A DNA stretch of 64,000 bases from assembly GCF_016864015.1 (NCBI RefSeq), contig NZ_CP045067.1, positions 841,001 to 905,000 on the forward strand. The letters are read 5' to 3'. The notes beneath the pieces are model-generated. The model saw only the letters and a list, made by a program, of their open reading frames with translations, ran no database searches and was not told the origin of the DNA. The DNA is from Lacinutrix sp. WUR7 (GTDB taxonomy: Bacteria > Bacteroidota > Bacteroidia > Flavobacteriales > Flavobacteriaceae). Positions 17,836-26,954 of the stretch are shown in pieces; positions within the stretch are counted from its first letter, which is position 1, and each line of letters begins with the position of its first letter. Position numbers and translations under genes: made by a program.

Positions 17836-17869
17836 ATATGTATTCTGAAAAATTTAGTTTAATGTCAAT

Positions 17870-18388
17870 TTATTGCTTGATAAGTATTGCCTTTTGTGTT
17901 ACTGCTACTGGGTAACTAATAACTTCTGGAATCTCTTCACGCACGCCTCCACTTTTTTCTTCCAGATTTTTACCAGAAAATACAATCTCAAAAATCATTT
18001 TATCGGCATAAAATCGCTCGGTAGTAATTAATAAGTTTTTCTGAACTTCATAAATACTATACAAGGTATTGTCTATATATTTTGCAGATAATAATATGCC
18101 GTTATTTTCATCCACAGCAAATGCACCTTTTTCTTTATTTATTGCTTTTAACGTATAATTACGATCATTTCTTTTTCCTTCAGCAATATATACAATTTTA
18201 TAGGTATAGGTGTCTACAGAATCTGTTGCCATTAAATGGAATTCCATACCAATAGTTTGCTTACCTCTAGCATTGGTGATTTCTAAATCGCCTTTATAGA
18301 TACCGAAATAATCTTCTGGAAAAACTTTGTCTTGCGCTTTCGCGGAAAAACAAAAAAGTAAAACGATGAGAAATGGAAGTCCTTTCAT
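17870..18388 (-). CDS. Uncharacterised exported protein, 172 residues
   Basis: The protein begins with a signal peptide (MKGLPFLIVLLFCFSAKAQ, residues 1-19) and continues as a beta-rich domain (YFGIYKGDLEI, MEFHLMA, YTYKIVYIAEGKRNDRNY, LTTERFYADKMIFEIVF). It is likely periplasmic. No family with known function is recognised. It lies downstream of leuS on the same strand but beyond a strong terminator, and is followed after 34 bp by the small membrane-anchored protein gene, with which it may be cotranscribed. Confidence 0.7.
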   Translation of the reverse strand: MKGLPFLIVLLFCFSAKAQDKVFPEDYFGIYKGDLEITNARGKQTIGMEFHLMATDSVDTYTYKIVYIAEGKRNDRNYTLKAINKEKGAFAVDENNGILLSAKYIDNTLYSIYEVQKNLLITTERFYADKMIFEIVFSGKNLEEKSGGVREEIPEVISYPVAVTQKAILIKQ

Positions 18389-18417
18389 AATTATTATTTT
18401 ACTCTAAAATATAAAAA

Positions 18418-18447
18418 AATGGATTCTCTCTTTCGAAAGAATCCATT
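18418..18447 (-). terminator. Intrinsic terminator of leuS
   Basis: AATGGATTCT and AGAATCCATT form a 10-bp stem. On the minus strand it is followed by T7, about 24 bp after the leuS stop. Confidence 0.9.
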
Positions 18448-18470
18448 AAATATAAAATACTACAGATTTA

Positions 18471-21299
18471 TTAACCTACAATATTTACAATTTTACCAGG
18501 AACTACAATTACTTTTTTAGGTGTTCTTCCTTCTAATTGCGCGATGGTTTTTTCGTTAGACATTACTGCTTTTTCAATTTCGTCTTTACTCAAATCCATT
18601 GGTAATTCGATAGTAAAACGCATTTTACCATTAAACGAAATCGGATAATTCTTGCTGCTTTCTACTAAATGACTTGCATCAAATTTAGGAAAAGCTACTG
18701 TAGCTATCGATCCTTCATTACCTAACTGACTATATAATTCTTCAGCGATATGCGGTGCATAAGGAGATATTAAAATCAATAAAGGTTCTAGCACTTCTTT
18801 GCTTGTACATTTTTGTGCAGTAAGCTCATTAACAGCAATCATAAAGGTAGAAACCGAAGTATTAAAAGAGAAATTCTCGATATCTTCTGCTACTTTCTTT
18901 ATGGTTTTATGTAATGTTTTTAAGTTGTCTTTTGTTGCTGCGACATCCGTAACGTTTAATCCGTTTTCTCCAACATACAATTTCCATAGTTTTTTAAGGA
19001 AACCGTGTACTCCTGTAATTCCAGATGTATTCCAAGGTTTTGCTTGTTCTAACGGACCTAAAAACATTTCGTATAAACGAAGACTATCTGCACCATACTG
19101 CTCACAAATCGCATCTGGACTAACGACGTTGTATTTGGATTTCGACATTTTTTCGACTTCACGACCTACTTTATAAACACCATTTTCTAAAAGGAATTCT
19201 GCGTCTTTATAATCTGCGCCAAACTCCGCATCATTTTTTAATCTTTCAATATCTAATTCATCGGATGCATTCACGTATTGTACTTTTACGTGAATTGGTG
19301 CTACTTTCTTATCTTTAATCAAACCTTGAGAAAGGTATGTATTCGTTCCATCTTCACGATAAATAAAAGCACTAGTCCCCAAAATCATCCCTTGGTTAAT
19401 CAACTTTTTAAAAGGCTCATCCACGCCAACAAATGCTCTGTCTTTTAAAAACTTCGTCCAAAAACGAGAGTATAATAAATGTCCGGTTGCGTGCTCGCTT
19501 CCACCAATATATAAATCTACATTTTCCCAATAGTTAAGTGCGTCTTCGCTAGCAAAGTCTTCTCCTCTTTTGGCTTTTTCTTCCATATAACTAAAGAAAT
19601 ACCAAGAGCTTCCTGCCCAACCTGGCATGGTGTTTAGTTCTAAAGGAAATACTGTTTTATGATCAATTAACTGATTACTGACCACTGCACACTGTTTTAC
19701 GTCCCAAGCCCAAACATCTGCGCGACCTAAAGGTGGCTCGCCAGTTTCGGTTGGTAAATATTTTTCTACTTCTGGTAATGTGATTGGCAAATGCGCTTTA
19801 TCAATCATTTGCGGCATTCCATTTACATAGTATACTGGAAATGGTTCTCCCCAATAACGTTGTCTAGAAAATACAGCATCACGTAATCTGTAGTTTGTTT
19901 TTCCTTCTCCTTGACCCAATTGCTCTAAATCGTAAATAGCACGTTTAGACGCTTTTTTATAGTTCATTCCGTTAAGGAAATCACTATTTACAATCTTCAC
20001 ATTGTCTTTAGCAGCATACGCTTCTTCAGAAATATCTACGCCTTCAAAAATATTAGGAATCGCAATATTAAAATGTTTTGCAAAGTCGTAATCCCTTTGA
20101 TCACCACAAGGTACAGACATTACTGCCCCTGTTCCGTAACCCGCTAAAACATAATCTCCAATCCAAATTGGAATTGGTTCTTTACTAAAAGGATGTTCTG
20201 CATAGGCTCCTGTAAATGCACCAGAAATGGTTTTTACATCTGCCATTCTATCGCGTTCGCTACGTTTTGCAGTTGCTAGAATATACGCATCTACTTCTGC
20301 TTTTTGCTCTGGAGTTGTAATTTGAGATACTAATTCGTGCTCTGGAGCTAAAGTCATAAAACTTACTCCGAAAATAGTATCTGGTCTTGTTGTGAAAACT
20401 TCAATAACTTCCTCATGATTATTCACGTTAAAAGTTACAGATGCTCCAACCGATTTACCAATCCAGTTACGTTGGCTTTCTTTCAATGAATCTGTCCAAT
20501 CAATAGTATCTAAACCTTGAAGTAAACGTTCTGCGTAAGCAGAAATTCGCATCGACCATTGCGTCATTTTTTTACGCAGTACTGGATGTCCACCACGTTC
20601 GGAAACACCATTTACTATTTCATCATTCGCTAAAACGGTTCCTAAAGCAGGACACCAGTTCACTTCAGTTTCTGCTAAATAGGTTAATCTATATTTAAGA
20701 AGAATTTCTTCTTGTTCTTTTTGACTGAAATTATTCCATGCTTCCGCTGTAAACACTTCGATATTATCATCACAAACGGCATTCACATTTGCATTTCCTT
20801 CGGAAGCAAAAACAGCAATTAAACTAGAAATTTCTTCCGCTTTATTACTTTCATTATTATACCAAGACTCAAAAAGCTGAATAAAAATCCATTGTGTCCA
20901 TTTATAATATTCTGGACTTGAGGTACGCACTTCGCGAGACCAATCGAAAGAAAAACCGATTTGATCTAACTGTCGTCTGTATGTTTTTATATTCGTTTCT
21001 GTAGTAACTGCAGGATGCTGACCAGTTTGAATAGCATATTGTTCTGCAGGCAAACCAAAACTATCATATCCTTGTGGATGCAAAACATTAAAACCTTTAT
21101 GACGTTTGTATCGCGCATAAATATCACTTGCGATATACCCTAATGGGTGACCAACATGCAATCCTGCTCCAGACGGATAAGGAAACATATCTAAAACATA
21201 ATATTTTGGTTTCTCACTAGTATTTGAGGCTTTAAACGTTTGGTTTTCTGCCCAATATTTTTGCCATTTGGCTTCAATAGTATTAAAATGGTATTGCAT
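18471..21299 (-). CDS. leuS: Leucyl-tRNA synthetase
   Basis: LeuS charges tRNA-Leu with leucine. The 942-residue protein is full length for the bacterial class I enzyme. The HIGH motif appears as HVGHPLGY near residue 49 and the KMSKS loop as KMSKSKYN near residue 718. The inserted editing domain lies between about 230 and 440 (TRPDTIFG, then TGAVMSVPCGDQRDYDFA), with the conserved threonine-rich and aspartate residues of the hydrolytic site. LeuS-specific SSWYFFSY is near residue 560. It is transcribed alone, with a -7-like box just upstream and a terminator downstream. Confidence 0.98.
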   Translation of the reverse strand: MQYHFNTIEAKWQKYWAENQTFKASNTSEKPKYYVLDMFPYPSGAGLHVGHPLGYIASDIYARYKRHKGFNVLHPQGYDSFGLPAEQYAIQTGQHPAVTTETNIKTYRRQLDQIGFSFDWSREVRTSSPEYYKWTQWIFIQLFESWYNNESNKAEEISSLIAVFASEGNANVNAVCDDNIEVFTAEAWNNFSQKEQEEILLKYRLTYLAETEVNWCPALGTVLANDEIVNGVSERGGHPVLRKKMTQWSMRISAYAERLLQGLDTIDWTDSLKESQRNWIGKSVGASVTFNVNNHEEVIEVFTTRPDTIFGVSFMTLAPEHELVSQITTPEQKAEVDAYILATAKRSERDRMADVKTISGAFTGAYAEHPFSKEPIPIWIGDYVLAGYGTGAVMSVPCGDQRDYDFAKHFNIAIPNIFEGVDISEEAYAAKDNVKIVNSDFLNGMNYKKASKRAIYDLEQLGQGEGKTNYRLRDAVFSRQRYWGEPFPVYYVNGMPQMIDKAHLPITLPEVEKYLPTETGEPPLGRADVWAWDVKQCAVVSNQLIDHKTVFPLELNTMPGWAGSSWYFFSYMEEKAKRGEDFASEDALNYWENVDLYIGGSEHATGHLLYSRFWTKFLKDRAFVGVDEPFKKLINQGMILGTSAFIYREDGTNTYLSQGLIKDKKVAPIHVKVQYVNASDELDIERLKNDAEFGADYKDAEFLLENGVYKVGREVEKMSKSKYNVVSPDAICEQYGADSLRLYEMFLGPLEQAKPWNTSGITGVHGFLKKLWKLYVGENGLNVTDVAATKDNLKTLHKTIKKVAEDIENFSFNTSVSTFMIAVNELTAQKCTSKEVLEPLLILISPYAPHIAEELYSQLGNEGSIATVAFPKFDASHLVESSKNYPISFNGKMRFTIELPMDLSKDEIEKAVMSNEKTIAQLEGRTPKKVIVVPGKIVNIVG

Positions 21300-21327
21300 T
21301 TTTGTGTTTTATCGCTTAATGAAGGCA

Positions 21328-21335
21328 CAAATTTA
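21328..21335 (-). promoter_or_regulatory. -7 box upstream of leuS
   Basis: The minus strand reads TAAATTTG about 30 nt before the leuS ATG. This matches TANNTTTG, but no TTG lies at the proper distance. Confidence 0.4.
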
Positions 21336-21539
21336 AACTTATTACAACACTATTAAAAGTTTAAACGTTATAATAATAAACGAATTAAAACTACTTAATT
21401 AGTTACGTAAATTAAGTTTCTAATAAAAAGATTCCCGATTTCTCAGGAAAGACATTTTATTTGAATTCAAAAGACTTGCACCTTTTAAAGTTTCTTTTCA
21501 TTTTCTTTATTATTTTTACAGCATTAACAAATCCTTTTT

Positions 21540-22415
21540 ATGAGCGCATCTTTTGAAAAATATCAGAAACGTAAATTAATTTCATCTTACTTTTCGGTGG
21601 TATTAAGTATTGCTTTAGTCTTATTTTTATTAGGACTATTAGGTATGCTAATTCTTAATGCTAAAAAGGTTTCCGATCATTTTAAAGAGCAAGTGGTGGT
21701 AACTATTTACTTAAAAGATAGTGCAAAAGAGGTAGAGACAAAGCAATTGGAGAAAAGTTTGGCTTTAGCAGATTATGTAAAATCTACAGATTATGTAACT
21801 AAAGAACAAGCTGCAGCATCTATGAAAGCCGAAAACGGCGAAGATTTCATGGAATTTTTGGGATACAATCCTTTACAAAATTCAATAGATGTACACCTAA
21901 AGGCAGATTATGTAACCTCAGAACATTTAGAAGACATATCTAAAGAAGCATTAAATAAAAACTTTGTTGATGAAGTCCGCTATGATAATGACTTAGTAAC
22001 TTTAATGAATAACAACGTTAAAAAAATAAGCTTTTGGGTTTTAATCCTAAGTGGTATTTTCACCTTAATCGCTGTCCTTTTAATTAACAGTTCTATTCGT
22101 TTAGCGGTTTATGCAAAACGATTTACCATCAAAACCATGCAAATGGTTGGTGCTACAAAACGTTTTATTCGCAGACCTTTTGTTTGGAAAAGTGTGCAAT
22201 TAGGAATTATTGGAGCAATTATTGCCATGTTAGGAATGGCAGTGGTTTTATATTACTTAAACCTGACTTTCCCAGAACTAGACCTAATGCGTAACCCTAT
22301 TTTAATTGGCGCTTTATTTGCTGGTGTTTTTCTTTTAGGTATAATAATCACTTGGTTTTCTACTTTTTTTGCAACACAGCGTTTCTTAAATTTAAAAACC
22401 GATCAACTGTATTAA
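21540..22415 (+). CDS. ftsX: Cell division protein FtsX
   Basis: FtsX is the membrane subunit of the FtsEX ABC-like complex that activates septal peptidoglycan hydrolases. The 291-residue protein has the FtsX layout: an N-terminal helix at about 20-42, a periplasmic domain of about 125 residues, then three helices near 168-190, 215-238 and 260-285. MVGATKRFIRRPFVWKS lies near residue 202 and is the FtsX cytoplasmic loop signature. ftsE is not adjacent, which is common in Bacteroidota. It starts a same-strand run with DUF3098, uppP and truB. Confidence 0.93.
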   Translation: MSASFEKYQKRKLISSYFSVVLSIALVLFLLGLLGMLILNAKKVSDHFKEQVVVTIYLKDSAKEVETKQLEKSLALADYVKSTDYVTKEQAAASMKAENGEDFMEFLGYNPLQNSIDVHLKADYVTSEHLEDISKEALNKNFVDEVRYDNDLVTLMNNNVKKISFWVLILSGIFTLIAVLLINSSIRLAVYAKRFTIKTMQMVGATKRFIRRPFVWKSVQLGIIGAIIAMLGMAVVLYYLNLTFPELDLMRNPILIGALFAGVFLLGIIITWFSTFFATQRFLNLKTDQLY

Positions 22416-22472
22416 TTTGCAATAAATCATACATTTACACGTTGGTTTTATCACAACCAACCTTTAAGAATT

Positions 22473-22805
22473 ATGCATAAACTAATTCCTATTCTCTTTT
22501 TATTCTTTCTACTGACCTCTTGTATGGTTAAGAATAACTCATTAAAAAACACTGTAAAACAAAACATTATAATTACTAAAATTACACAAGGAGGCGTTAA
22601 GGACATTGTTTTTCATGATAACGGTTCGGACTTCTACTATATAAATCGTGGATTAGAAAACGGATTAAATTTAGATTCTCTTAACGCTAAAGTTTTAAAT
22701 AAAACCGTTACTTTGCATCTAGCAAAATTAATTGGCGGCGCTACTTCAGAGCACATTGCCCAATTAACGCTAGGTGACGAAATTATTTACACAGAATTTA
22801 AATAA
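22473..22805 (+). CDS. Small lipoprotein, 110 residues
   Basis: A lipoprotein signal peptide ends in the lipobox LLTSC (Cys17), predicting a small lipid-anchored envelope protein of about 93 residues after cleavage. The mature part (ITKITQGGVKDIVFHDNGSDFYYINRGLENGLNLDSLNAKVLNK, here described by its ends ITKITQGG and LNAKVLNK) is beta-rich and matches no family I know. It lies between ftsX and the DUF3098 gene, one base before the latter, so cotranscription is very likely. Confidence 0.75.
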   Translation: MHKLIPILFLFFLLTSCMVKNNSLKNTVKQNIIITKITQGGVKDIVFHDNGSDFYYINRGLENGLNLDSLNAKVLNKTVTLHLAKLIGGATSEHIAQLTLGDEIIYTEFK

Positions 22806-22806
22806 A

Positions 22807-23076
22807 ATGGGAGAACAAAAACGTAAAGAAGAAACGAAAAGCGAATTTATTTTTGGTAGAAAAAACTATAAATTCATGTTTATTGGTTTAGCTTGTATTG
22901 CGCTAGGTTTTATTTTAATGTCTGGTGGTGGTAGCGATGATCCAAATGTTTTTAGTCCAGATATCTTTAGCTGGAGACGTATTCGATTAGCACCAACTTT
23001 AGTACTTATTGGTTTTGGAATTCAGGTTTACGCTATTTTGTTAAATCCGAATAAAAGTAAAGATTCTAATTCTTAA
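22807..23076 (+). CDS. DUF3098 family membrane protein
   Basis: This 89-residue protein has two membrane helices (about 17-37 and 58-78) and the DUF3098 signature: FGRKNYKFMFIGLA, then IALGFILMSGGGSDDP and FSWRRIRLAPTLVLIGFG. The family is specific to Bacteroidota and nearly always sits between ftsX and uppP. Its role is unknown, with envelope biogenesis suggested by context. The ATG at 22807 is chosen over an upstream in-frame one at 22774, because that extension overlaps the lipoprotein gene and is not conserved-looking. Confidence 0.9.
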   Translation: MGEQKRKEETKSEFIFGRKNYKFMFIGLACIALGFILMSGGGSDDPNVFSPDIFSWRRIRLAPTLVLIGFGIQVYAILLNPNKSKDSNS

Positions 23077-23104
23077 CTATTAATTTACAAGTACAAAATA
23101 ACAA

Positions 23105-23130
23105 TTGGTAATAGTATTTTAATACTTTTG
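23105..23130 (+). promoter_or_regulatory. Predicted promoter directly before uppP
   Basis: TACTTTTG at 23123-23130 matches TANNTTTG, with TTG at 23105-23107 (15-nt spacing). The expected transcript start lies within a few bases of the uppP ATG at 23136, so the mRNA would be leaderless or nearly so. Confidence 0.5.
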
Positions 23131-23135
23131 CCGAC

Positions 23136-23930
23136 ATGAATGTTATAGACTCCATTATTTTAGGAATTATACAAGGATTAACAGAGTTTCTTCCTGTATC
23201 ATCAAGTGGCCATTTAGAAATTGGTAAAGCCATACTAGGCGATAATTCGGTTCCAGAAGAAAGCCTACTATTTACAGTAGTATTACACTTTGCAACTGCC
23301 TTAAGCACCATTGTTGTTTTTAGAAAAGACATCCTTAGTTTACTTAAAGGTGTTTTAAAATTCGAATGGAATGAAGATTTACAATTTGTATCAAAAATTG
23401 CACTTTCTATGATTCCCGCAGTTGTAGTAGGTTTGTTTTTTGAAAAACAATTGGAAGCACTATTTGGAGGTAATATTATGCTTGTAGGATGTATGCTAAT
23501 AGTAACAGCAGCGCTACTCTTTTTAGCCGACAAAGCAAAAGACACAGATAAAAAAGTAAGTTTTAAAAATGCATTTGTGATTGGTATTTCACAAGCAATT
23601 GCCATGTTACCAGGAATTTCTCGTTCTGGCGCAACGATTTCTACTTCTGTTCTTTTAGGAAACGATAAAACGAAAGCAGCACGTTTTTCCTTTTTAATGG
23701 TTGTTCCTTTAATTTTCGGAAAAATCGCTAAAGACCTTTTAAGTGGTGATTTAATTAATGAAACCCATAACTTAACATCACTTTCCGCAGGATTTATTGC
23801 TGCATTTATTGCAGGATTATTTGCTTGTACTTGGATGATTTCATTGGTAAAGAAAAGTAAGCTTTCGTATTTTGCTTACTATTGTGCAATTGTTGGTGTT
23901 ATCGCTATCATTTATTCCGTTTTAAACTAA
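23136..23930 (+). CDS. uppP: Undecaprenyl-diphosphatase (BacA/UppP)
   Basis: UppP dephosphorylates undecaprenyl diphosphate so the lipid carrier can be reused for peptidoglycan and glycan synthesis. The 264-residue membrane protein shows the two conserved motifs, GLTEFLPVSSSGHLEI near residue 15 with the catalytic Glu, and PGISRSGATIST near residue 155. It has about seven to eight helices. truB begins one base after its stop, so the two genes are cotranscribed. Bacitracin resistance is the classic phenotype of extra copies. Confidence 0.97.
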   Translation: MNVIDSIILGIIQGLTEFLPVSSSGHLEIGKAILGDNSVPEESLLFTVVLHFATALSTIVVFRKDILSLLKGVLKFEWNEDLQFVSKIALSMIPAVVVGLFFEKQLEALFGGNIMLVGCMLIVTAALLFLADKAKDTDKKVSFKNAFVIGISQAIAMLPGISRSGATISTSVLLGNDKTKAARFSFLMVVPLIFGKIAKDLLSGDLINETHNLTSLSAGFIAAFIAGLFACTWMISLVKKSKLSYFAYYCAIVGVIAIIYSVLN

Positions 23931-23931
23931 T

Positions 23932-24624
23932 ATGCTAACTGAAGAAGACTACAAATCCGGACAGGTTTTATTAATCGATAAGCCTTTAAATTGGACCTCT
24001 TTTCAAGTGGTAAACAAGCTACGTTGGAAGATTAGACAAACCTATAATATCAAAAAAATTAAAGTTGGTCATGCAGGAACTTTAGATCCTTTAGCTACTG
24101 GTTTACTTATTATTTGCACAGGGAAAATGACCAAGCAAATAGATACTTTTCAAGGTCAGATTAAAGAATATACAGGAACTATTGTTTTAGGAAGCACAAC
24201 ACCTTCATACGATTTAGAATCCGAAATAAACGAAACCTTTCCTATTGATCATATTACAAAAGATTTAGTAGAAGAAACTACGAAACAATTTACTGGGGAG
24301 ATTGATCAATTTCCACCAATTTTTTCCGCATTAAAAAAAGACGGAAAACGTTTATACGAATATGCAAGAGCTGGAGAAGAAGTAGAAATACCATCTAGAA
24401 AAATTACTATCGAAACTTTTGAAATTACACGTTTTGAAAACAACGAAGTCGATTTTAGAGTGGTTTGCAGTAAAGGAACGTACATTCGATCTTTAGCACA
24501 CGATTTTGGAAAAGCGCTACAATCTGGAGGACATCTTTCGGTTTTAAGAAGAATAAAAATTGGCGATTACAATGTAGATAACGCCGTTAGTATCGAAGCT
24601 TTTATAGAAGAATTAGATTCTTAA
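23932..24624 (+). CDS. truB: tRNA pseudouridine(55) synthase
   Basis: TruB makes pseudouridine 55 in the T-loop of tRNAs. The 230-residue protein has the catalytic motif GHAGTLDPLATGLL near residue 46 with its essential Asp, the initial LLIDKPLNWTSFQVV and the later GTYIRSLAHDFG. It is shorter than the E. coli enzyme (314), lacking the C-terminal PUA domain, as is usual in Bacteroidota. It follows uppP by one base. Confidence 0.96.
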   Translation: MLTEEDYKSGQVLLIDKPLNWTSFQVVNKLRWKIRQTYNIKKIKVGHAGTLDPLATGLLIICTGKMTKQIDTFQGQIKEYTGTIVLGSTTPSYDLESEINETFPIDHITKDLVEETTKQFTGEIDQFPPIFSALKKDGKRLYEYARAGEEVEIPSRKITIETFEITRFENNEVDFRVVCSKGTYIRSLAHDFGKALQSGGHLSVLRRIKIGDYNVDNAVSIEAFIEELDS

Positions 24625-24693
24625 AAAATCTATTTTTTCATTTTTAACGTATCTTTAAGTGCCACCACTTAATAAAATACGTTATTAACCTAC

Positions 24694-25389
24694 ATGCAAT
24701 TTAGCAATAAACATAAAGCGATGTCTATTACGTTTCTTATCTCAGGAACGATAATTCTCGGCATGTTTAATTTTCATATTTTAAAACATACGGAAAAAGT
24801 TGCAGAAACCTTCTACGAAATAGAACCAGCAAAGGAAATCACAGAAACCGAATTAGAAGAAAAAGAACAAACGGCTAAAGCCGAAACCAATCAAGCTTAC
24901 AATCAAAACCAGAAAAGCAAAAGCTATGCATATTCTCAAAGAAGAATTGCGCCTCCAGAAGATTATGTAAGACCTGATTTAAGTCATTCGGATTATGGGA
25001 TTTCTAAGAAAAAGGATATCTCTAAAAAAGAATCCAGTGTAGAAAAAGACGAATTAAACTCTTTTAGCAAAGTAAATGAGGTGCTTAAAAAGCAACTGGA
25101 TGAAAACAATAATGCGAAAAGCTCTGTTAGTTATTCTTTAGTAAACCGAAAGCACAAATACTTGCCAACACCTATTTATTTATGCGAAGCTAGTGGTAAA
25201 ATAGTAATAAATATTACGGTAGATACTTCTGGAAAAGTTACAGGTACCTCTTATAATAACGCTTCCAACTCATCCAATAACTGTCTTATAGAACACGCTT
25301 TAGAATATGCTGAAAAAGCAAAATTTAATCGTAATTCTTCAGAAGGAGCACAAATTGGAACCATTACTTTTTATTTTGAAGGTAAATAA
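24694..25389 (+). CDS. TonB-like envelope protein
   Basis: This 231-residue protein has one N-terminal membrane segment (about residues 10-28), a long charged Glu/Lys-rich middle (about 40-140), and a C-terminal domain of about 85 residues. The C-terminal domain reads LCEASGKIVINITVD then GKVTGTSYNNAS and GTITFYFEG, which resembles the TonB C-terminal fold. It lacks the usual proline-rich span and the YP motif, so it may not energise a receptor. It lies just after truB on the same strand. ExbB and ExbD are not nearby. Confidence 0.65.
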   Translation: MQFSNKHKAMSITFLISGTIILGMFNFHILKHTEKVAETFYEIEPAKEITETELEEKEQTAKAETNQAYNQNQKSKSYAYSQRRIAPPEDYVRPDLSHSDYGISKKKDISKKESSVEKDELNSFSKVNEVLKKQLDENNNAKSSVSYSLVNRKHKYLPTPIYLCEASGKIVINITVDTSGKVTGTSYNNASNSSNNCLIEHALEYAEKAKFNRNSSEGAQIGTITFYFEGK

Positions 25390-25436
25390 TAATTCCTATA
25401 TAAATTAAGGAGTAGTTTTATTAAAAACCCTCTCAT

Positions 25437-25472
25437 ATGCGCTCCTTCCTTTAGCTAAAGGATGGTGTATTT
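25437..25472 (-). repeat. Isolated fragment of the 240-bp repeat unit
   Basis: CTCCTTCCTTTAGCTAAAGG and its flanks match, in reverse complement, the AAGGAAGG-hairpin segment of the tandem units at 44.2-45.9 kb (there ending AAAGGAAGGAGCAC). It shows the repeat is dispersed in the genome. Confidence 0.7.
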
Positions 25473-25523
25473 TGTGCAAGCAAAATTGGAAGGTTTGAAG
25501 TAAAAGAGCAAAGCGATTTTTAA

Positions 25524-26120
25524 TTAAACGCTTAATAATTCTACCAAATCATTAGCCGCATTTTGTCCTTTATCTTTATTATACCAACGCTGTAAATCTT
25601 CTTTAAACTCTGGAGTTAGCATCCCATGTTTCGCTTTATAATCGTTAACTAATTGTGTTGCTCCACTTGGTCTTGGTCCAAAAGTATTTATCACTTCACC
25701 AGAAGTTTCATCTACCATAATTAATTTCGGTATTGATTTCCCGCCATTGGTTAAAAAGTTATTCATTAGGTCTTCATTTTCATCACGCAACACCACTTTT
25801 ACATTAATATTAGGATTTAGTTCTGCCACTTTTTGCATTACAGGAACTACATGCGCTGCATCACCACACCAGCTTTCGGTTAGTACTAACCAAGTTATTT
25901 TTTTATCTATTTTTTCAATGCGTTCTTTAACAGCCTCGTTTACTTTCAACGTTTTATCCCAACGTTTCATTCGTTTTGCATTAAGCATGGTATATTCTAC
26001 AAGATTTTCAGATTTATCTGTTCCTGTAGTATCCTTATTTTCTACTAAATTATTTACTAAGGTGGTGTATTCGGTATAGCTAATACTTTTCGCTAAACTA
26101 TCTTTAATTATATTGTTCAT
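25524..26120 (-). CDS. Thioredoxin-like protein with a single active-site cysteine
   Basis: This 198-residue protein has a thioredoxin fold in its middle: KITWLVLTESWCGDAAHVV near residue 73, then PKLIMVDETSGE near 155 with the cis-Pro. The active-site motif is W-C85-G-D-A, so the second cysteine of CxxC is missing. This is the pattern of the Thioredoxin_9 type of Bacteroidota and plants. It cannot form an internal disulphide, so dithiol exchange must use another partner. No signal peptide is seen, indicating a cytoplasmic protein. The gene stands alone between two differently oriented transcripts. Confidence 0.88.
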   Translation of the reverse strand: MNNIIKDSLAKSISYTEYTTLVNNLVENKDTTGTDKSENLVEYTMLNAKRMKRWDKTLKVNEAVKERIEKIDKKITWLVLTESWCGDAAHVVPVMQKVAELNPNINVKVVLRDENEDLMNNFLTNGGKSIPKLIMVDETSGEVINTFGPRPSGATQLVNDYKAKHGMLTPEFKEDLQRWYNKDKGQNAANDLVELLSV

Positions 26121-26262
26121 CTTCTTAATTTCTTAAAGTAAAAATACTTGTATATGTATTTATAAATCATGACTTTTATCATATCTATGTCTATCTTTAT
26201 ATCAAAAACTTACAATCCATAATACACATTTAGCGAAAGAAGTTATTTACTTCTAAAGCTTT

Positions 26263-26270
26263 TACTTTTG
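26263..26270 (+). promoter_or_regulatory. -7 box upstream of tag
   Basis: TACTTTTG matches TANNTTTG. The predicted transcript start near 26276 makes the GTG at 26279 an unlikely initiator and favours the ATG at 26303. Confidence 0.5.
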
Positions 26271-26302
26271 ATGCGGAAGTGGATTTCTTAAAAGACAATG
26301 TT

Positions 26303-26866
26303 ATGACAAAACATAGATGTGGTTGGTGTGTTGGAGATGATTTATACGAAGCATATCACGATCAAGAATGGGGAAGCCCTGTGCATGATGATGCAACACT
26401 TTTTGAATTTTTAGTTTTAGAAACTTTTCAAGCGGGCTTAAGTTGGATTACTATTTTACGTAAACGGAATCACTTTTTTGATGCTTTTGATCAATTTGAC
26501 TACAAAAAAATAGCGAATTACAAAGAAGACAAAGTACAGGAACTACTTGAAAATGCTGGAATAATTAGAAATAAATTAAAAGTAAGAAGCACAATAACAA
26601 ATGCAAAATTGTTTATGGACATCCAGGAAGAATTCGGAAGCTTTTCTAACTATATTTGGGCTTTTGTAGACGGTAAACCAATAAAAAACAAACACAAAAA
26701 CTACAAAGACGCTCCTGCAAATACCGCAATTAGCGATGCTGTAAGTAAAGATTTAAAAAAGCGAGGTTTTAAGTTTGTGGGTTCTACCGTTATGTATGCT
26801 TTTATGCAAGCAACTGGAATGATAAACGACCATGAGGTTGATTGTTTTAGATACGAAGAAGTATAG
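26303..26866 (+). CDS. tag: DNA-3-methyladenine glycosylase I
   Basis: Tag excises 3-methyladenine from alkylated DNA in base excision repair. The 187-residue protein is the standard Tag length. It has the N-terminal zinc cysteine and histidine (RCGWCVGDDLY, then AYHDQEWG), FEFLVLETFQAGLSW with the pocket glutamate near residue 35, and the C-terminal zinc pair in NDHEVDCFRY. The frame also opens at a GTG at 26279, but those eight residues are absent from the family and lie at the predicted transcription start. Confidence 0.95.
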   Translation: MTKHRCGWCVGDDLYEAYHDQEWGSPVHDDATLFEFLVLETFQAGLSWITILRKRNHFFDAFDQFDYKKIANYKEDKVQELLENAGIIRNKLKVRSTITNAKLFMDIQEEFGSFSNYIWAFVDGKPIKNKHKNYKDAPANTAISDAVSKDLKKRGFKFVGSTVMYAFMQATGMINDHEVDCFRYEEV

Positions 26867-26898
26867 CGCAGAAACTCGAAAAATTCAAATAAAATAAC

Positions 26899-26932
26899 TC
26901 CAAAAGCTGACATCTAAATTTGAGCTTTTGGA
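26899..26932. terminator. Intrinsic terminator between tag and the ppk2 pair
   Basis: TCCAAAAGCT and AGCTTTTGGA form a 10-bp stem around a 14-nt loop between convergent genes. The U-rich run is better on the minus strand, so it mainly serves the polyphosphate kinases. Confidence 0.75.
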
Positions 26933-26954
26933 ATTTAAAATACGACGCATATTA

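Noticed and set aside
26279-26302. GTG start of the tag gene at 26279
   Set aside because: It lies at the predicted transcription start of the gene and adds residues absent from the family.
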